Made by a program: the position numbers and the translations under genes | Notes under the pieces: model-generated | What the model saw: only the letters and a program-made list of their open reading frames with translations | Told to the model about the DNA's origin: nothing | Databases searched by the model: none | Shown here: in pieces, positions 1 through 8,460 of the stretch | How the letters are laid out: every line of letters begins with the position of its first letter | Position numbering within the stretch: the first letter of the stretch is position 1 | From: Pseudoxanthomonas jiangsuensis | GTDB lineage: Bacteria > Pseudomonadota > Gammaproteobacteria > Xanthomonadales > Xanthomonadaceae | Direction: 5' to 3' | Length of the DNA stretch: 64,000 nucleotides | Assembly (NCBI RefSeq): GCF_010093185.1 | Contig: NZ_PDWL01000020.1 | Coordinates: forward strand, 1-64,000

Positions 1-66
1 TCGTGATGAGGCCTTTCGAACCGCCCCAGCGTTAGACCGAAGTCCGTTGCCGCCGGGGAGCCGCCC

Positions 67-94
67 ATTATAGGGCCCTTCCGAAGAACTGCAA
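67..94 (-). promoter_or_regulatory. Candidate sigma-70 promoter reading out of the left edge
   Basis: On the minus strand a TTGCAG -35 element (94-89) is followed by a 16-base spacer and a perfect TATAAT -10 element (72-67). This is the best consensus promoter noticed in the window. It reads leftward, away from cysG, so the gene it drives starts beyond position 1. No coding sequence is visible in the 66 bases that remain. The call rests on sequence match only. Confidence 0.5.
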
Positions 95-235
95 CACCTC
101 AGTCATGCCGATGTGCCGCCTTCCTCCAACCCCGCAGCCCCGCTTCCGAAGAAGACACCGCTGCAAGGGGCGCGAATTGTGCATGGATGCGCCAGGGTTG
201 GGAAGCCCCTTGGCGCACGCCGCGCAGCGAACGAT

Positions 236-1237
236 TCAACGCGATGGGGCCGCGCCTGCCTGTACGCCGGGGATGCGGTTGCAGGCGATGCCCGCGTCCG
301 CGCAGGCGCGCTGCACGGCGTCGGGCGTATCCGCTGCGTCGGTGCCGTCCGACATGGTGTGCAGGTAGACCACCCGGGCGCCTTCCGCGGCCAGCTTCAG
401 CGCATGCGCCGCCGCCTGGCCGGCCTCCAGCCGGTAGCGGTGCGCATCGCGACGTGCCGGCTCGAGCACCGCGTCGTCCAGGCCCGGGGCCAGCAGGATC
501 GCATCGGCCTCGTTGAGTGCGCGCAATCCACGCAGGGTATAGAGGTCCGGGTCCCCGCTGGCGGGCAGCAGCGCCACCCAGCCCGTGGCGGACAGTCCGT
601 CTGCGGCAGCCCGCAGTTCGTGCAGGAACGATGCCTCCACGCCCTCCGTGCCGGCCGCGGCATGCGCCGCCTCCAGCCGGCCGTCGAGCATCCGCTCGAA
701 CCAGCGCCGGCGCATCGCCAGGTCGGGCAGGGCTTCGCGGATGCGTTCGCGGTGGCGTCCGAACAGCCCCGCGAGGACCCCAAGGCCGGGATCGAGCAGG
801 GTCTCCAGCCGCTCGCGCACCCGCCGCGCCAGCATCGGCGCGGCGCCGGCGGAGGAGATCGCGACCACCAGCGGCGAGCGGTCGACCACCGCCGGCACCT
901 GGAAGGTGGACAGGACCGCATCGTCGACCACGTTGACCAGGCGGCGGCGGCGGCCGGCCTCGGCCGCCAGGCCGGCGTTGAACGCGGCATCGTCGGTGGC
1001 CGCGACCACCAGCCAGACGGCATCCAGCCAGGCCGGGTCGAAATCGCCCGACAGGCGCACGAGTCTGCCGGCATCGAGGGCCGCCGCGATGTCGGGATGT
1101 TCGATCGCGTGCGCATGCACGCGCACCGCCGCGCCAGCGCGGAGCAGGGCGGCGATCTTGCGCGCGGCCACTTCGCCGCCGCCCACCACCAGGACCTCGC
1201 GCCGGGACAGATCGGCGAACAGCGGGTAGAGCGCCAT
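236..1237 (-). CDS. cysG: Siroheme synthase, precorrin-2 dehydrogenase/ferrochelatase with truncated methyltransferase domain
   Basis: The first ~215 residues are a complete CysG-B module, which oxidises precorrin-2 with NAD and inserts iron to make siroheme for sulfite and nitrite reductases. Visible are the nucleotide-binding GGGEVAARK (19-27), the catalytic Asp in VNVVDD (105) and a Ser at 128 in AISSAG, matching Asp104 and Ser128 of Salmonella CysG. A tetrapyrrole methylase-like tail begins at about residue 220 with SGDPDLYTLRGLRAL. It stops near residue 333, just after an IPG motif, and has no GGDPFVFGRGGEE motif. Normal CysG is about 457 residues, so the SAM-dependent methyltransferase (uroporphyrinogen III to precorrin-2) is probably non-functional. 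The start at 1237 gives the usual MALYPLFADL opening; an ATG at 1261 would add eight residues. Confidence 0.85.
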   Translation of the reverse strand: MALYPLFADLSRREVLVVGGGEVAARKIAALLRAGAAVRVHAHAIEHPDIAAALDAGRLVRLSGDFDPAWLDAVWLVVAATDDAAFNAGLAAEAGRRRRLVNVVDDAVLSTFQVPAVVDRSPLVVAISSAGAAPMLARRVRERLETLLDPGLGVLAGLFGRHRERIREALPDLAMRRRWFERMLDGRLEAAHAAAGTEGVEASFLHELRAAADGLSATGWVALLPASGDPDLYTLRGLRALNEADAILLAPGLDDAVLEPARRDAHRYRLEAGQAAAHALKLAAEGARVVYLHTMSDGTDAADTPDAVQRACADAGIACNRIPGVQAGAAPSR

Positions 1238-1302
1238 GGGGCCTCGTCCAGTGCCATGCATCGGCCCGCATCCTCGCCCGCGCCGGCACGGCTTGTCGAT
1301 GT

Positions 1303-2148
1303 TCAGCCCAGAAAGCGCTCGAACACCGCCGCCACCGCGGCCGGCTGGTCCATGTGCAGGTGGTGGCCACCCCGCAGGACGGTCGGCTCCAGGCCGGACA
1401 GTGCCTGCAGGCGCGCACGGCGAAGGTCGTCCGGGAAATAGGGCTGGGCCGGATCGGCATAGAGCAGGCGCACCGGACAGGCGATCGCCGCCAGCAGGTC
1501 CAGGACCTGGGCCTCGGCGAAGCGCTGCACGGCGGGCAGAGTCAGGCGCGGATCGCTGGACCAGACGTGGCCGGCGGCGACCGGCCGGGTCCCGCGTTCG
1601 ACCAGCAGGCGTGCGCTGGCTTCGTAGAGCTGGTTGGCCTGCATCCGCGCCCGCACCGCGACGGCCAGGTCCGGGAACACCCGCAGGGACTTGCCCGGCA
1701 AGGCGCGGGCGGCCGCCACGCCCTGCTGCAGGCGGGTGGCGGTGTTGCCGACGGCCTCGGACAGGGGCCCGAAGGTTTCGATCAGCGCCAGCCGCCCCAC
1801 CCGCGCCGGCACCGCGACCGCCACCAGGGCGGCGATCGCCGCGCCCATCGAATGCCCGAGCAGATCGAAGCGCTCCCAGCCCAGGGCATCGGCCGCGTCC
1901 AGCACGGCATGCAGATGCGTGGCCAGGCTGTACTCCGCGCCTGCCGGGAGATGGCCGCTGCGGCCGTGGCCGGGCAGGTCGAGCAGCAGCAGGTCCAGTT
2001 CCGGCAAATGTGGCAGCAGCGGCAGGAAGCTGGCGGCGTTATCCAACCAGCCATGCAGGGCGATCACGCGCGGCCGGCCGGGGCGCTCCAGGCGCAGCCC
2101 GGCCAGCCGGCCCCAGGCGACCGGGTACTCGACCTCGCGCGGGGTCAT
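1303..2148 (-). CDS. Alpha/beta hydrolase
   Basis: A 281-residue soluble alpha/beta-hydrolase fold protein. The oxyanion region HGWLDNA lies near residue 30 and the nucleophile elbow GHSMGA near residue 100. The catalytic His is in [10 protein letters not shown] close to the C-terminus. Family members hydrolyse esters or related bonds, and the substrate cannot be read from sequence. Its ATG overlaps the hemH stop codon by four bases (ATGA), so the two are translationally coupled and hemH comes first. The coupling to heme synthesis is only positional. The chosen ATG gives an MTPREVEYP start at the expected distance from the fold. Confidence 0.85.
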   Translation of the reverse strand: MTPREVEYPVAWGRLAGLRLERPGRPRVIALHGWLDNAASFLPLLPHLPELDLLLLDLPGHGRSGHLPAGAEYSLATHLHAVLDAADALGWERFDLLGHSMGAAIAALVAVAVPARVGRLALIETFGPLSEAVGNTATRLQQGVAAARALPGKSLRVFPDLAVAVRARMQANQLYEASARLLVERGTRPVAAGHVWSSDPRLTLPAVQRFAEAQVLDLLAAIACPVRLLYADPAQPYFPDDLRRARLQALSGLEPTVLRGGHHLHMDQPAAVAAVFERFLG

Positions 2149-3107
2149 GCTTCGCTGCCGGCGGCGCACAGGGCCAGGTGGGCCAGCGCATCGGCATGCG
2201 CAGGCGCATCGTTGAGGCAGGGGATGTAGTCCAGCCTGCCGCCCTTGGCCTGGAAGTGCTCGGCCAGGCCCAGGGCGACCTCTTCCAGGGTCTCGATGCA
2301 GTCGACCGCGAAGCCCGGGCAGACCACGTCCACCTGGCGTACCCCGGCGGCGGCCAGCCGGTCCAGTTCGGACAGGGTGGACGGTTCGAGCCAGCGTTCG
2401 CGGCCGAAGCGCGACTGGTAGGACAAGGACCATTGCCCGGCCTCCAGGCCCAGCGCCGCGGCGATGGCGGCGGCACTGTCCTGGCAGCGCTGCGGATACG
2501 GGTCGCCGGCATCGGCGATCCTCTGCGGCAGGCCATGGAAGGAGAAGAGCAGGTGGCCGCCGGCGCCGTGCCGGGCGCGATGGGCCTGGATCGAGGCGGC
2601 GACCGCCGCCACCCAGCCGGCATCGACCGAATAGTCCTCGATCAGGGTCACGTCCATGCCCTGGGTCTCCTCCGCCACCAGGTCGGCGACGGAGGCGGTG
2701 GTGGTGGTCGAGTACTGGGGATAGAGCGGCAGCACCACCAGCCGGCGGATCCCGGCCGCGCGGAGGTCGCGCAGGATCGCGCGCAGGGCGGGCTGGCCGT
2801 AGCGCATCGCCGGCAGCACCTGCCAGTCCGGCAGCCGCGCCTGCAGGGCGTCGGCCAGGCGGCGGGTGTGGACCAGCAGGGGCGAACCTTCCGGCATCCA
2901 CACCTTGGCGTAGTTGGCGGCTGAGCGCGGGCTGCGCAGCGGCAGGATCAGGCCGTACAGCAGGGGCTTCCAGAGCAGGGCCGGGATCGACACCACCCGC
3001 GGATCGGAGAGGAACTCGCCGAGGTAGCGGCGCACCGCGGGCGCGGTGGGCGCGTCGGGGGTTCCCAGGTTGACCGCGAGCAGGGCGGTGTCGGCGGCTT
3101 CGTGCAT
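2145..3107 (-). CDS. hemH: Ferrochelatase
   Basis: Inserts Fe2+ into protoporphyrin IX, the last step of heme synthesis, at the inner face of the cytoplasmic membrane. About 320 residues, the usual family length. The opening [21 protein letters not shown] is followed by the metal-binding FSFHGLP near residue 190, including the conserved catalytic His. Near residue 265 the [14 protein letters not shown] block carries the conserved Glu residues. The start at 3107 ([10 protein letters not shown]) is preferred; an upstream ATG at 3164 would add 19 poorly conserved residues. First gene of a two-gene leftward unit with the alpha/beta hydrolase, and diverges from the SYLF gene at 3252. Confidence 0.95.
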   Translation of the reverse strand: MHEAADTALLAVNLGTPDAPTAPAVRRYLGEFLSDPRVVSIPALLWKPLLYGLILPLRSPRSAANYAKVWMPEGSPLLVHTRRLADALQARLPDWQVLPAMRYGQPALRAILRDLRAAGIRRLVVLPLYPQYSTTTTASVADLVAEETQGMDVTLIEDYSVDAGWVAAVAASIQAHRARHGAGGHLLFSFHGLPQRIADAGDPYPQRCQDSAAAIAAALGLEAGQWSLSYQSRFGRERWLEPSTLSELDRLAAAGVRQVDVVCPGFAVDCIETLEEVALGLAEHFQAKGGRLDYIPCLNDAPAHADALAHLALCAAGSEA

Positions 3108-3251
3108 CCCACCATTCTGACAGACTGCAACCGCCCGCCGCTCCTGCCCCGGCCCCGCCCGCACGGCCTCAGCGGCGATTCATTCCGGCGTCTCTAAGTT
3201 CGCGGTATCTGCGGCTGCCGCCGCCCGTCCGAACCGACAGGAGTCCCCCCC

Positions 3252-4133
3252 ATGCCGATGCCGCGCCCGATGATCCGCTTCCTGCTGCCGCTGGCCCTGC
3301 TGGTCGCCGCCGGGCAGGCGGTGGCCGGCCCCGAGGAAAGCGAGCGCGCCCGCAACGCATTGCGCGTGCTGACCGAGATCCAGCAGATCCCGGAGCAGGC
3401 GATCCCGGACAAGCTGCTGGACGAGGCGCGCGGGATCGTGGTGATCCCGGACACGATCAAGGCCGGCCTGGTCCTGGGCGGCCGCCGCGGCCACGGCCTG
3501 ATGGCGGTCAAGGCCGCCGACGGCACCTGGTCCAACCCGGTGTTCGTGAAGCTGACCGGCGGCAGCATCGGCTTCCAGGTCGGGGTGCAGTCGGCGGACG
3601 TGGTCCTGGTGTTCCGCAACGACCGCAGCCTGGACGACATCGTCAACGGCAAGTTCACCCTCGGCGCCGACGCCGGGGTGGCCGCCGGCCCGGTCGGGCG
3701 AAATGCCGCCGCGGCCACCGACGGCCAGCTGAAGGCCGAGATCTGGTCGTGGTCGCGCGCCCGCGGCCTGTTCGCCGGCGTGGCCTTGGACGGCGCGGTG
3801 CTGCAGATCGACCGCGACGCGCAGACGGCCGTCTACGGCGGCAGCACCACCCCGCGGATGGTGTTCGAGGACCGCCTCGCGACCGCCCCGGATTCGGCGG
3901 TCGTCGCCTTCCGCGACCAGCTGGAGGAGGCCACCCACAGCGCGCGGGTCACCCGCGGCACGGCCGGCGGCGCGGTGGCGCCGGTCTCGGGCCCGGTGGT
4001 GGTGCAGGCGCCCGGGACGACCACCTCGGCGATCCCGCCGGCGCAGCCGGCCCCCGCCGCCACGACCGGTCCGGCGCCGAGCCAGGGCTTCGAGCCGGTG
4101 GACGACACCGTCCGCAGCGAGCCGCTGCCCTGA
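3252..4133 (+). CDS. SYLF/Ysc84 lipid-binding domain exported protein
   Basis: A 293-residue exported protein. The N-terminus has basic residues, a hydrophobic run (FLLPLALLVAAGQ) and an AVAG cleavage site near residue 25. Residues ~35-230 form a SYLF (Ysc84) domain: ARGIVVIPDTIKAGLVLGGR, then GGSIGFQVGVQSADVVLVF, then the Gly/Asp-rich block FTLGADAGVAAGPVGR. Eukaryotic SYLF proteins bind phosphoinositides; bacterial members are periplasmic or outer-membrane proteins of unclear role. The last ~60 residues are Ala/Pro-rich and probably disordered. An AGGAG ribosome site sits just before the start. It ends 70 bases before tatA in the same direction. Confidence 0.85.
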   Translation: MPMPRPMIRFLLPLALLVAAGQAVAGPEESERARNALRVLTEIQQIPEQAIPDKLLDEARGIVVIPDTIKAGLVLGGRRGHGLMAVKAADGTWSNPVFVKLTGGSIGFQVGVQSADVVLVFRNDRSLDDIVNGKFTLGADAGVAAGPVGRNAAAATDGQLKAEIWSWSRARGLFAGVALDGAVLQIDRDAQTAVYGGSTTPRMVFEDRLATAPDSAVVAFRDQLEEATHSARVTRGTAGGAVAPVSGPVVVQAPGTTTSAIPPAQPAPAATTGPAPSQGFEPVDDTVRSEPLP

Positions 4134-4203
4134 TCCGCGCCGCCCGCCAGGCCCGCCTGCGCGCTATCCTGTGTCCCTGTTCCTCTAGACGTGTGAGCGC
4201 GCC

Positions 4204-4422
4204 ATGGGCGGTCTGAGCATCTGGCACTGGATCATCGTGCTGGTGGTGGTGTTGCTGGTCTTCGGCACCAAGCGCCTGCGCAACGCCGGCAAGGACCTCG
4301 GCGAGGCGGTCAAGGGCTTCAAGGAAGGCATGCGCGACCCGGACAAGCCGGCCGGCCAGCTCGGCAGCGAGCGCAAGGCCGAGTCGCAGGACGAGTCCGA
4401 ACGCGACCGCGCCCAGCACTGA
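4204..4422 (+). CDS. tatA: Sec-independent protein translocase subunit TatA
   Basis: 72 residues. TatA multimers form the passage for folded proteins in twin-arginine export. A short periplasmic N-terminus is followed by one membrane helix ([16 protein letters not shown]), the FGTKRLR hinge with its conserved Phe-Gly, an amphipathic helix and a charged C-terminus rich in Glu, Asp and Arg. First gene of tatABC, with 21 bases to tatB. A TATCCT -10-like element lies about 35 bases before the start. Confidence 0.95.
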   Translation: MGGLSIWHWIIVLVVVLLVFGTKRLRNAGKDLGEAVKGFKEGMRDPDKPAGQLGSERKAESQDESERDRAQH

Positions 4423-4443
4423 GCCCGCGTCGGTCGCGCGCGG

Positions 4444-4833
4444 ATGTTCGACGTCGGTTTCGGCGAACTGCTGCTGATCGCGGTGGTCGCCCTCGTGGTC
4501 CTGGGCCCGGAGCGGCTGCCCAAGGCGGCCCGCTTCGCCGGGCTGTGGGTACGGCGCGCGCGCGCGCAGTGGTACTCGGTCAAGGCCGAGCTGGAACGCG
4601 AGCTGGAAGCCGAGGAACTCAAGCGCAGCCTGCAGGAAACCCAGGCCTCGCTGCGCCAGGCCGAGGCTTCCCTGCGCGAGGAGGCCGAGACCGCGCGCCA
4701 GGGCCTGGAAGGCATGCGCCGCGAGGTCGAGGACGCGGCCTCGCTGCCGGCCGACCCGATCGATGCGGCGGGCACTCCGGCCCCCTCCCCCGACACCGGC
4801 GCGAAGGAAGGCGATGAACCCCGCCAGCCCTGA
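4444..4833 (+). CDS. tatB: Sec-independent protein translocase subunit TatB
   Basis: 129 residues. TatB joins TatC in the receptor complex that binds twin-arginine signal peptides. The N-terminal MFDVGFGELLLIAVVALVVL is the single membrane helix with the conserved polar Glu at position 8. The GPERLP hinge follows, then a long charged amphipathic helix (KAELERELEAEELKRSLQE) and a Pro/Ala-rich tail. The last 20 bases overlap the start of tatC, consistent with coupled translation. Confidence 0.95.
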   Translation: MFDVGFGELLLIAVVALVVLGPERLPKAARFAGLWVRRARAQWYSVKAELERELEAEELKRSLQETQASLRQAEASLREEAETARQGLEGMRREVEDAASLPADPIDAAGTPAPSPDTGAKEGDEPRQP

Positions 4834-5554
4834 ACACGAGGCCGAAAGCAGCCTGATGGAGCACCTGCTGGAGCTGCGCTCGCGGCTGATGCGGGCGCTG
4901 GCCGGGCTGATGGTGGTGCTGCTGGCGCTGTTGCCGTTCTCCAACAAGCTCTACGCCCTGCTGGCCGCGCCCCTGCTGGACAAGCTGCCGGCCGGCGGCC
5001 AGCTGATCGCGGTCGAGGTGGCCTCGCCGTTCTTCACCCCGATCAAGCTTGCGTTCTTCACCGCACTGGTCGCCAGTGCGCCATGGCTGCTGTACCAGGC
5101 CTGGGCGTTCGTCGCCCCGGGCCTGTACCAGCGCGAGAAACGGCTGGCGGTGCCGCTGCTGGCGTCGGCGGTGGCGCTGTTCTACGCCGGCTGCGCGTTC
5201 GCGTTCTTCGTTGTGCTGCCGTCGGTGTTCGGCTTCCTCACCGCGATCAAGCCCGACGGGGTGGCGATGATGACCGACATCAACGCCTACCTGGACTTCG
5301 TCTTGGTGATCTTCCTGGCCTTCGGCGCCAGTTTCGAGCTGCCGGTGGCGCTGGTGATCCTGGTCCTGCTGGGCTGGGTCACTCCCGACCAGCTGCGCGC
5401 CGGGCGCGGCTACGCGGTGGTCGGGATCTTCGTCCTGGCCGCGGTGATCACCCCGCCGGACGTGGTCTCGCAGCTGCTGCTGGCGGTGCCGATGTGCCTG
5501 CTGTACGAGGCCGGGATCCTGGCGGCCCGGCTGGTGGAACGGCGCGTGGACTGA
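4814..5554 (+). CDS. tatC: Sec-independent protein translocase subunit TatC
   Basis: 246 residues, the family norm. TatC is the six-helix inner-membrane receptor for RR-signal peptides. Visible are the cytoplasmic N-terminal MEHLLELRSRL with the conserved LxELRxRL signal-binding motif, the first periplasmic loop, the conserved FxAPGLYxxEK segment (AFVAPGLYQREK) and the ASFELPVAL helix with its conserved Phe-Glu. The ATG at 4814 is used rather than the longer open frame from 4763 because it yields the standard N-terminus. It completes the tatABC operon. Confidence 0.95.
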   Translation: MNPASPEHEAESSLMEHLLELRSRLMRALAGLMVVLLALLPFSNKLYALLAAPLLDKLPAGGQLIAVEVASPFFTPIKLAFFTALVASAPWLLYQAWAFVAPGLYQREKRLAVPLLASAVALFYAGCAFAFFVVLPSVFGFLTAIKPDGVAMMTDINAYLDFVLVIFLAFGASFELPVALVILVLLGWVTPDQLRAGRGYAVVGIFVLAAVITPPDVVSQLLLAVPMCLLYEAGILAARLVERRVD

Positions 5555-5564
5555 GCCGGCGCGC

Positions 5565-6467
5565 TCAGGCTTCGAAGTGGCCGGACACGGCGGGGTCTGC
5601 GGCCACCGCCCTTGCGGCGCCGGGATCGCCGAACAGCTGGCTCCAGGCGGTCAGCACCGCGCCGGCCAGCAGCGGCATGATCACCGCCATCATCAGGATC
5701 TGCGCCACCCAGGCCGCCAGCAGCGGGCCGGCCAGCAACTGCAGGACCAGGCTGAACAGCAGCACGGCGAAGTAGATCGCCGACAGGGCGATGAAGGCCA
5801 GCAGGAAGAACACCAGCAGGGCCGGCAGGTTGTGCACGCTGGCGCGCAGGCTGTCGCCCATCGCTGCCAGGCCGCCACGGCGGTCGAACACGATCCGCGG
5901 CACCGAGACGAACACGGTCATCGCCACCATCACCGCGGCGACCAGGCCCAGCAGGAGCCACAGCAGGATCCGCCCCGCCGGCAACCCGGACACCAGCGCC
6001 TCGACCTGTTCCGGGCTGGGCTGGGCGCCGGACTGGGCCAGGGCATTGAGCTCCTCGCTGACCGCGTACATCTGCTGCAGCTGGTCGGTGCCGATCAGGA
6101 CCAGCAGCAGCACGCCCAGCAAGAGGCCGGCGGCCAGCTGCGGCAGCAGGGTCGCCAGCAGCGGCGGCACCAGGCCTTCGCGCAGGCCGTGCAGAAGATG
6201 GCCCGGCTGCGGCGGCCGGCCCTGGGTCAGCTCGCGCACCGCCCAGACCAGGCCGGCGAACAGCAAAGGCCCGGCCAGGGCCAGCAACAGCTGCAACGCG
6301 GCCGCCAGCGCCGGCACCGCCAGGGCGAAGGCGATCACCAGCGCACCGAGCACGCCCCACAGGGCGCCGAGCATGCCCAGCGCCAGCGGCGCCTGCCGCA
6401 GCAGGGCGAAGCCGCCGAGCAGCCATTCCGCGCCGGCCGAAGCCGGCAGCCTGCGAATCGTGTCCAT
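5565..6467 (-). CDS. BPSS1780-type multi-spanning membrane protein
   Basis: 300 residues, overwhelmingly hydrophobic, with several predicted membrane helices. The N-terminal IRRLPASAGAEWLLGGFALLRQAPLAL matches the opening I associate with the BPSS1780 family of inner-membrane proteins, whose function is unknown. The charged loop PRIVFDRRGGLAAMGDSLRASVHN near residue 200 recalls a motif before the last helices. It converges on tatC, with ten bases between the stops. The start at 6467 gives the conserved N-terminus directly. Confidence 0.75.
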   Translation of the reverse strand: MDTIRRLPASAGAEWLLGGFALLRQAPLALGMLGALWGVLGALVIAFALAVPALAAALQLLLALAGPLLFAGLVWAVRELTQGRPPQPGHLLHGLREGLVPPLLATLLPQLAAGLLLGVLLLVLIGTDQLQQMYAVSEELNALAQSGAQPSPEQVEALVSGLPAGRILLWLLLGLVAAVMVAMTVFVSVPRIVFDRRGGLAAMGDSLRASVHNLPALLVFFLLAFIALSAIYFAVLLFSLVLQLLAGPLLAAWVAQILMMAVIMPLLAGAVLTAWSQLFGDPGAARAVAADPAVSGHFEA

Positions 6468-6572
6468 TCCTGTTCCGTTGCTGCGCCTGGTCGCCAGGCG
6501 CGGGTTGTTGCGAGAGGGATGCCGGCCTCAAGCGGCGGCAGTGGGATTATCGGCGATCGGCTTCGGAAGCGT

Positions 6573-7373
6573 TCACGCCCGGCCTTGGCGCCCGGGGGTG
6601 CCGCGCGCATGCTGGACGAAGCGCCGCAGAAGCTGCCGGGCCTGCGGCGCGGCGCTGACCTCGCGGGCGACCGTGCGCGGGCAGCGGCCATGGTTGCGCA
6701 GGCACTCGGCGCGGGCGTTGACGTAGCCGCGCATGTGGTGGGTGGCGAATTCCGGGTGAAACTGCACCCCCCAGGCCTGCCCGCCCCAACGGAAGGCGTG
6801 GCAGCCGTCCTGCTCGGAACGGGCCAGCACCGTGGCCCCTTCAGGGGGCCGCAGGACGGTCTGCAGGTGGGTGGCGTGGGCGGCGAAGCGCGCCGGCATA
6901 GCCGCGAACAGCGGGTCCTCGAACGCCGGCGGATGCAGGTCGATGAACACCGTGCCCGACTCGCGCCCGGCCGGGTTGTAGTCGACCTGCCCGCCGAGGG
7001 CGTGGGCCAGCAGCTGGTGGCCGTAGCAGATGCCCAGCAGGGGGGTGCCGTCCTGGACCGCCTCGCGGATCCAGCCGGCAGTGCGCTCGCTCCACTCGGC
7101 GCGGTCGGTGACGAACGCGGCCGAACCGGTGACGATCACCCCGGCCAGGTCCTGCGGCGAAGGCAACGGGTCGCCTCGCTCGGCGTTGACCTCGACCACC
7201 TCGCGCGCAGCCAGCCCGGCGGCGACCCGGATCCAGTGCGGGAAGCGGCCATAGCGCTTGAGGCTGTCCACCGGCTGGCCGGTCTCGACGATCAGGAAGG
7301 GCGCGCGGCGGGCGGCGTTCACGGGCAGGGCGAACCAGCGGAAAGTGGCGGTTGAAACGGCGCAAACCCGCAT
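6573..7373 (-). CDS. Class I glutamine amidotransferase (GATase1) domain protein
   Basis: About 266 residues with a stand-alone class I glutaminase fold. The nucleophile Cys is in LLGICYGHQLLAHALGG and the His-Glu pair is in GVQFHPEF. Such proteins release ammonia from glutamine for a partner enzyme or act as gamma-glutamyl hydrolases or transferases, and the acceptor is unknown here. The last ~45 residues are basic and add nothing recognisable. The start is uncertain: the ATG at 7373 adds 17 residues, while a GTG at 7322 would begin just before APFLIVETGQP, where I would expect homologues to start. Neither has a good ribosome site. It diverges from glyQ. Confidence 0.75.
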   Translation of the reverse strand: MRVCAVSTATFRWFALPVNAARRAPFLIVETGQPVDSLKRYGRFPHWIRVAAGLAAREVVEVNAERGDPLPSPQDLAGVIVTGSAAFVTDRAEWSERTAGWIREAVQDGTPLLGICYGHQLLAHALGGQVDYNPAGRESGTVFIDLHPPAFEDPLFAAMPARFAAHATHLQTVLRPPEGATVLARSEQDGCHAFRWGGQAWGVQFHPEFATHHMRGYVNARAECLRNHGRCPRTVAREVSAAPQARQLLRRFVQHARGTPGRQGRA

Positions 7374-7391
7374 GGCGGCGGGGCTGCGCCC

Positions 7392-7397
7392 TATACT
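7392..7397 (+). promoter_or_regulatory. -10 element of the glyQ promoter (candidate)
   Basis: TATACT stands out in GC-rich surroundings 25 bases upstream of the glyQ ATG. No convincing -35 at 16-18 bases is seen; a TTGAAA at 7352 is too far away. The same TAnACT form precedes tRNA-Arg and the ArsR gene. Confidence 0.4.
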
Positions 7398-7422
7398 AGC
7401 CCGCTTTTCCGCACCGCAATAA

Positions 7423-8328
<906 letters not shown>

Positions 8329-8329
8329 G

Positions 8330-8438
8330 CCCCTCTCCCCTTGGGAGAGGGGACAGGGAGAGGGTCGGCGACCGACGGTCCGCCCCTCCCCGCACCCTCA
8401 TCCGGCGCTACGCGCCACCTTCTCCCGGAGGGAGAAGG
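8330..8438. repeat. Double-hairpin REP/MITE-like element between glyQ and glyS
   Basis: Two perfect stem-loops flank a linker. The first has arms CCCCTCTCCC (8330-8339) and GGGAGAGGGG (8343-8352). The second has arms CCTTCTCCC (8418-8426) and GGGAGAAGG (8430-8438). The linker contains CACCCTCATCCGGCGCTACG. I recognise this as a dispersed non-coding repeat style common in Xanthomonadaceae; the copy number in this genome cannot be checked here. It is positioned so that the glyQ-glyS transcript would carry both hairpins. Confidence 0.75.
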
Positions 8439-8460
8439 GAAAAGCAAGGTCATCACCGAC

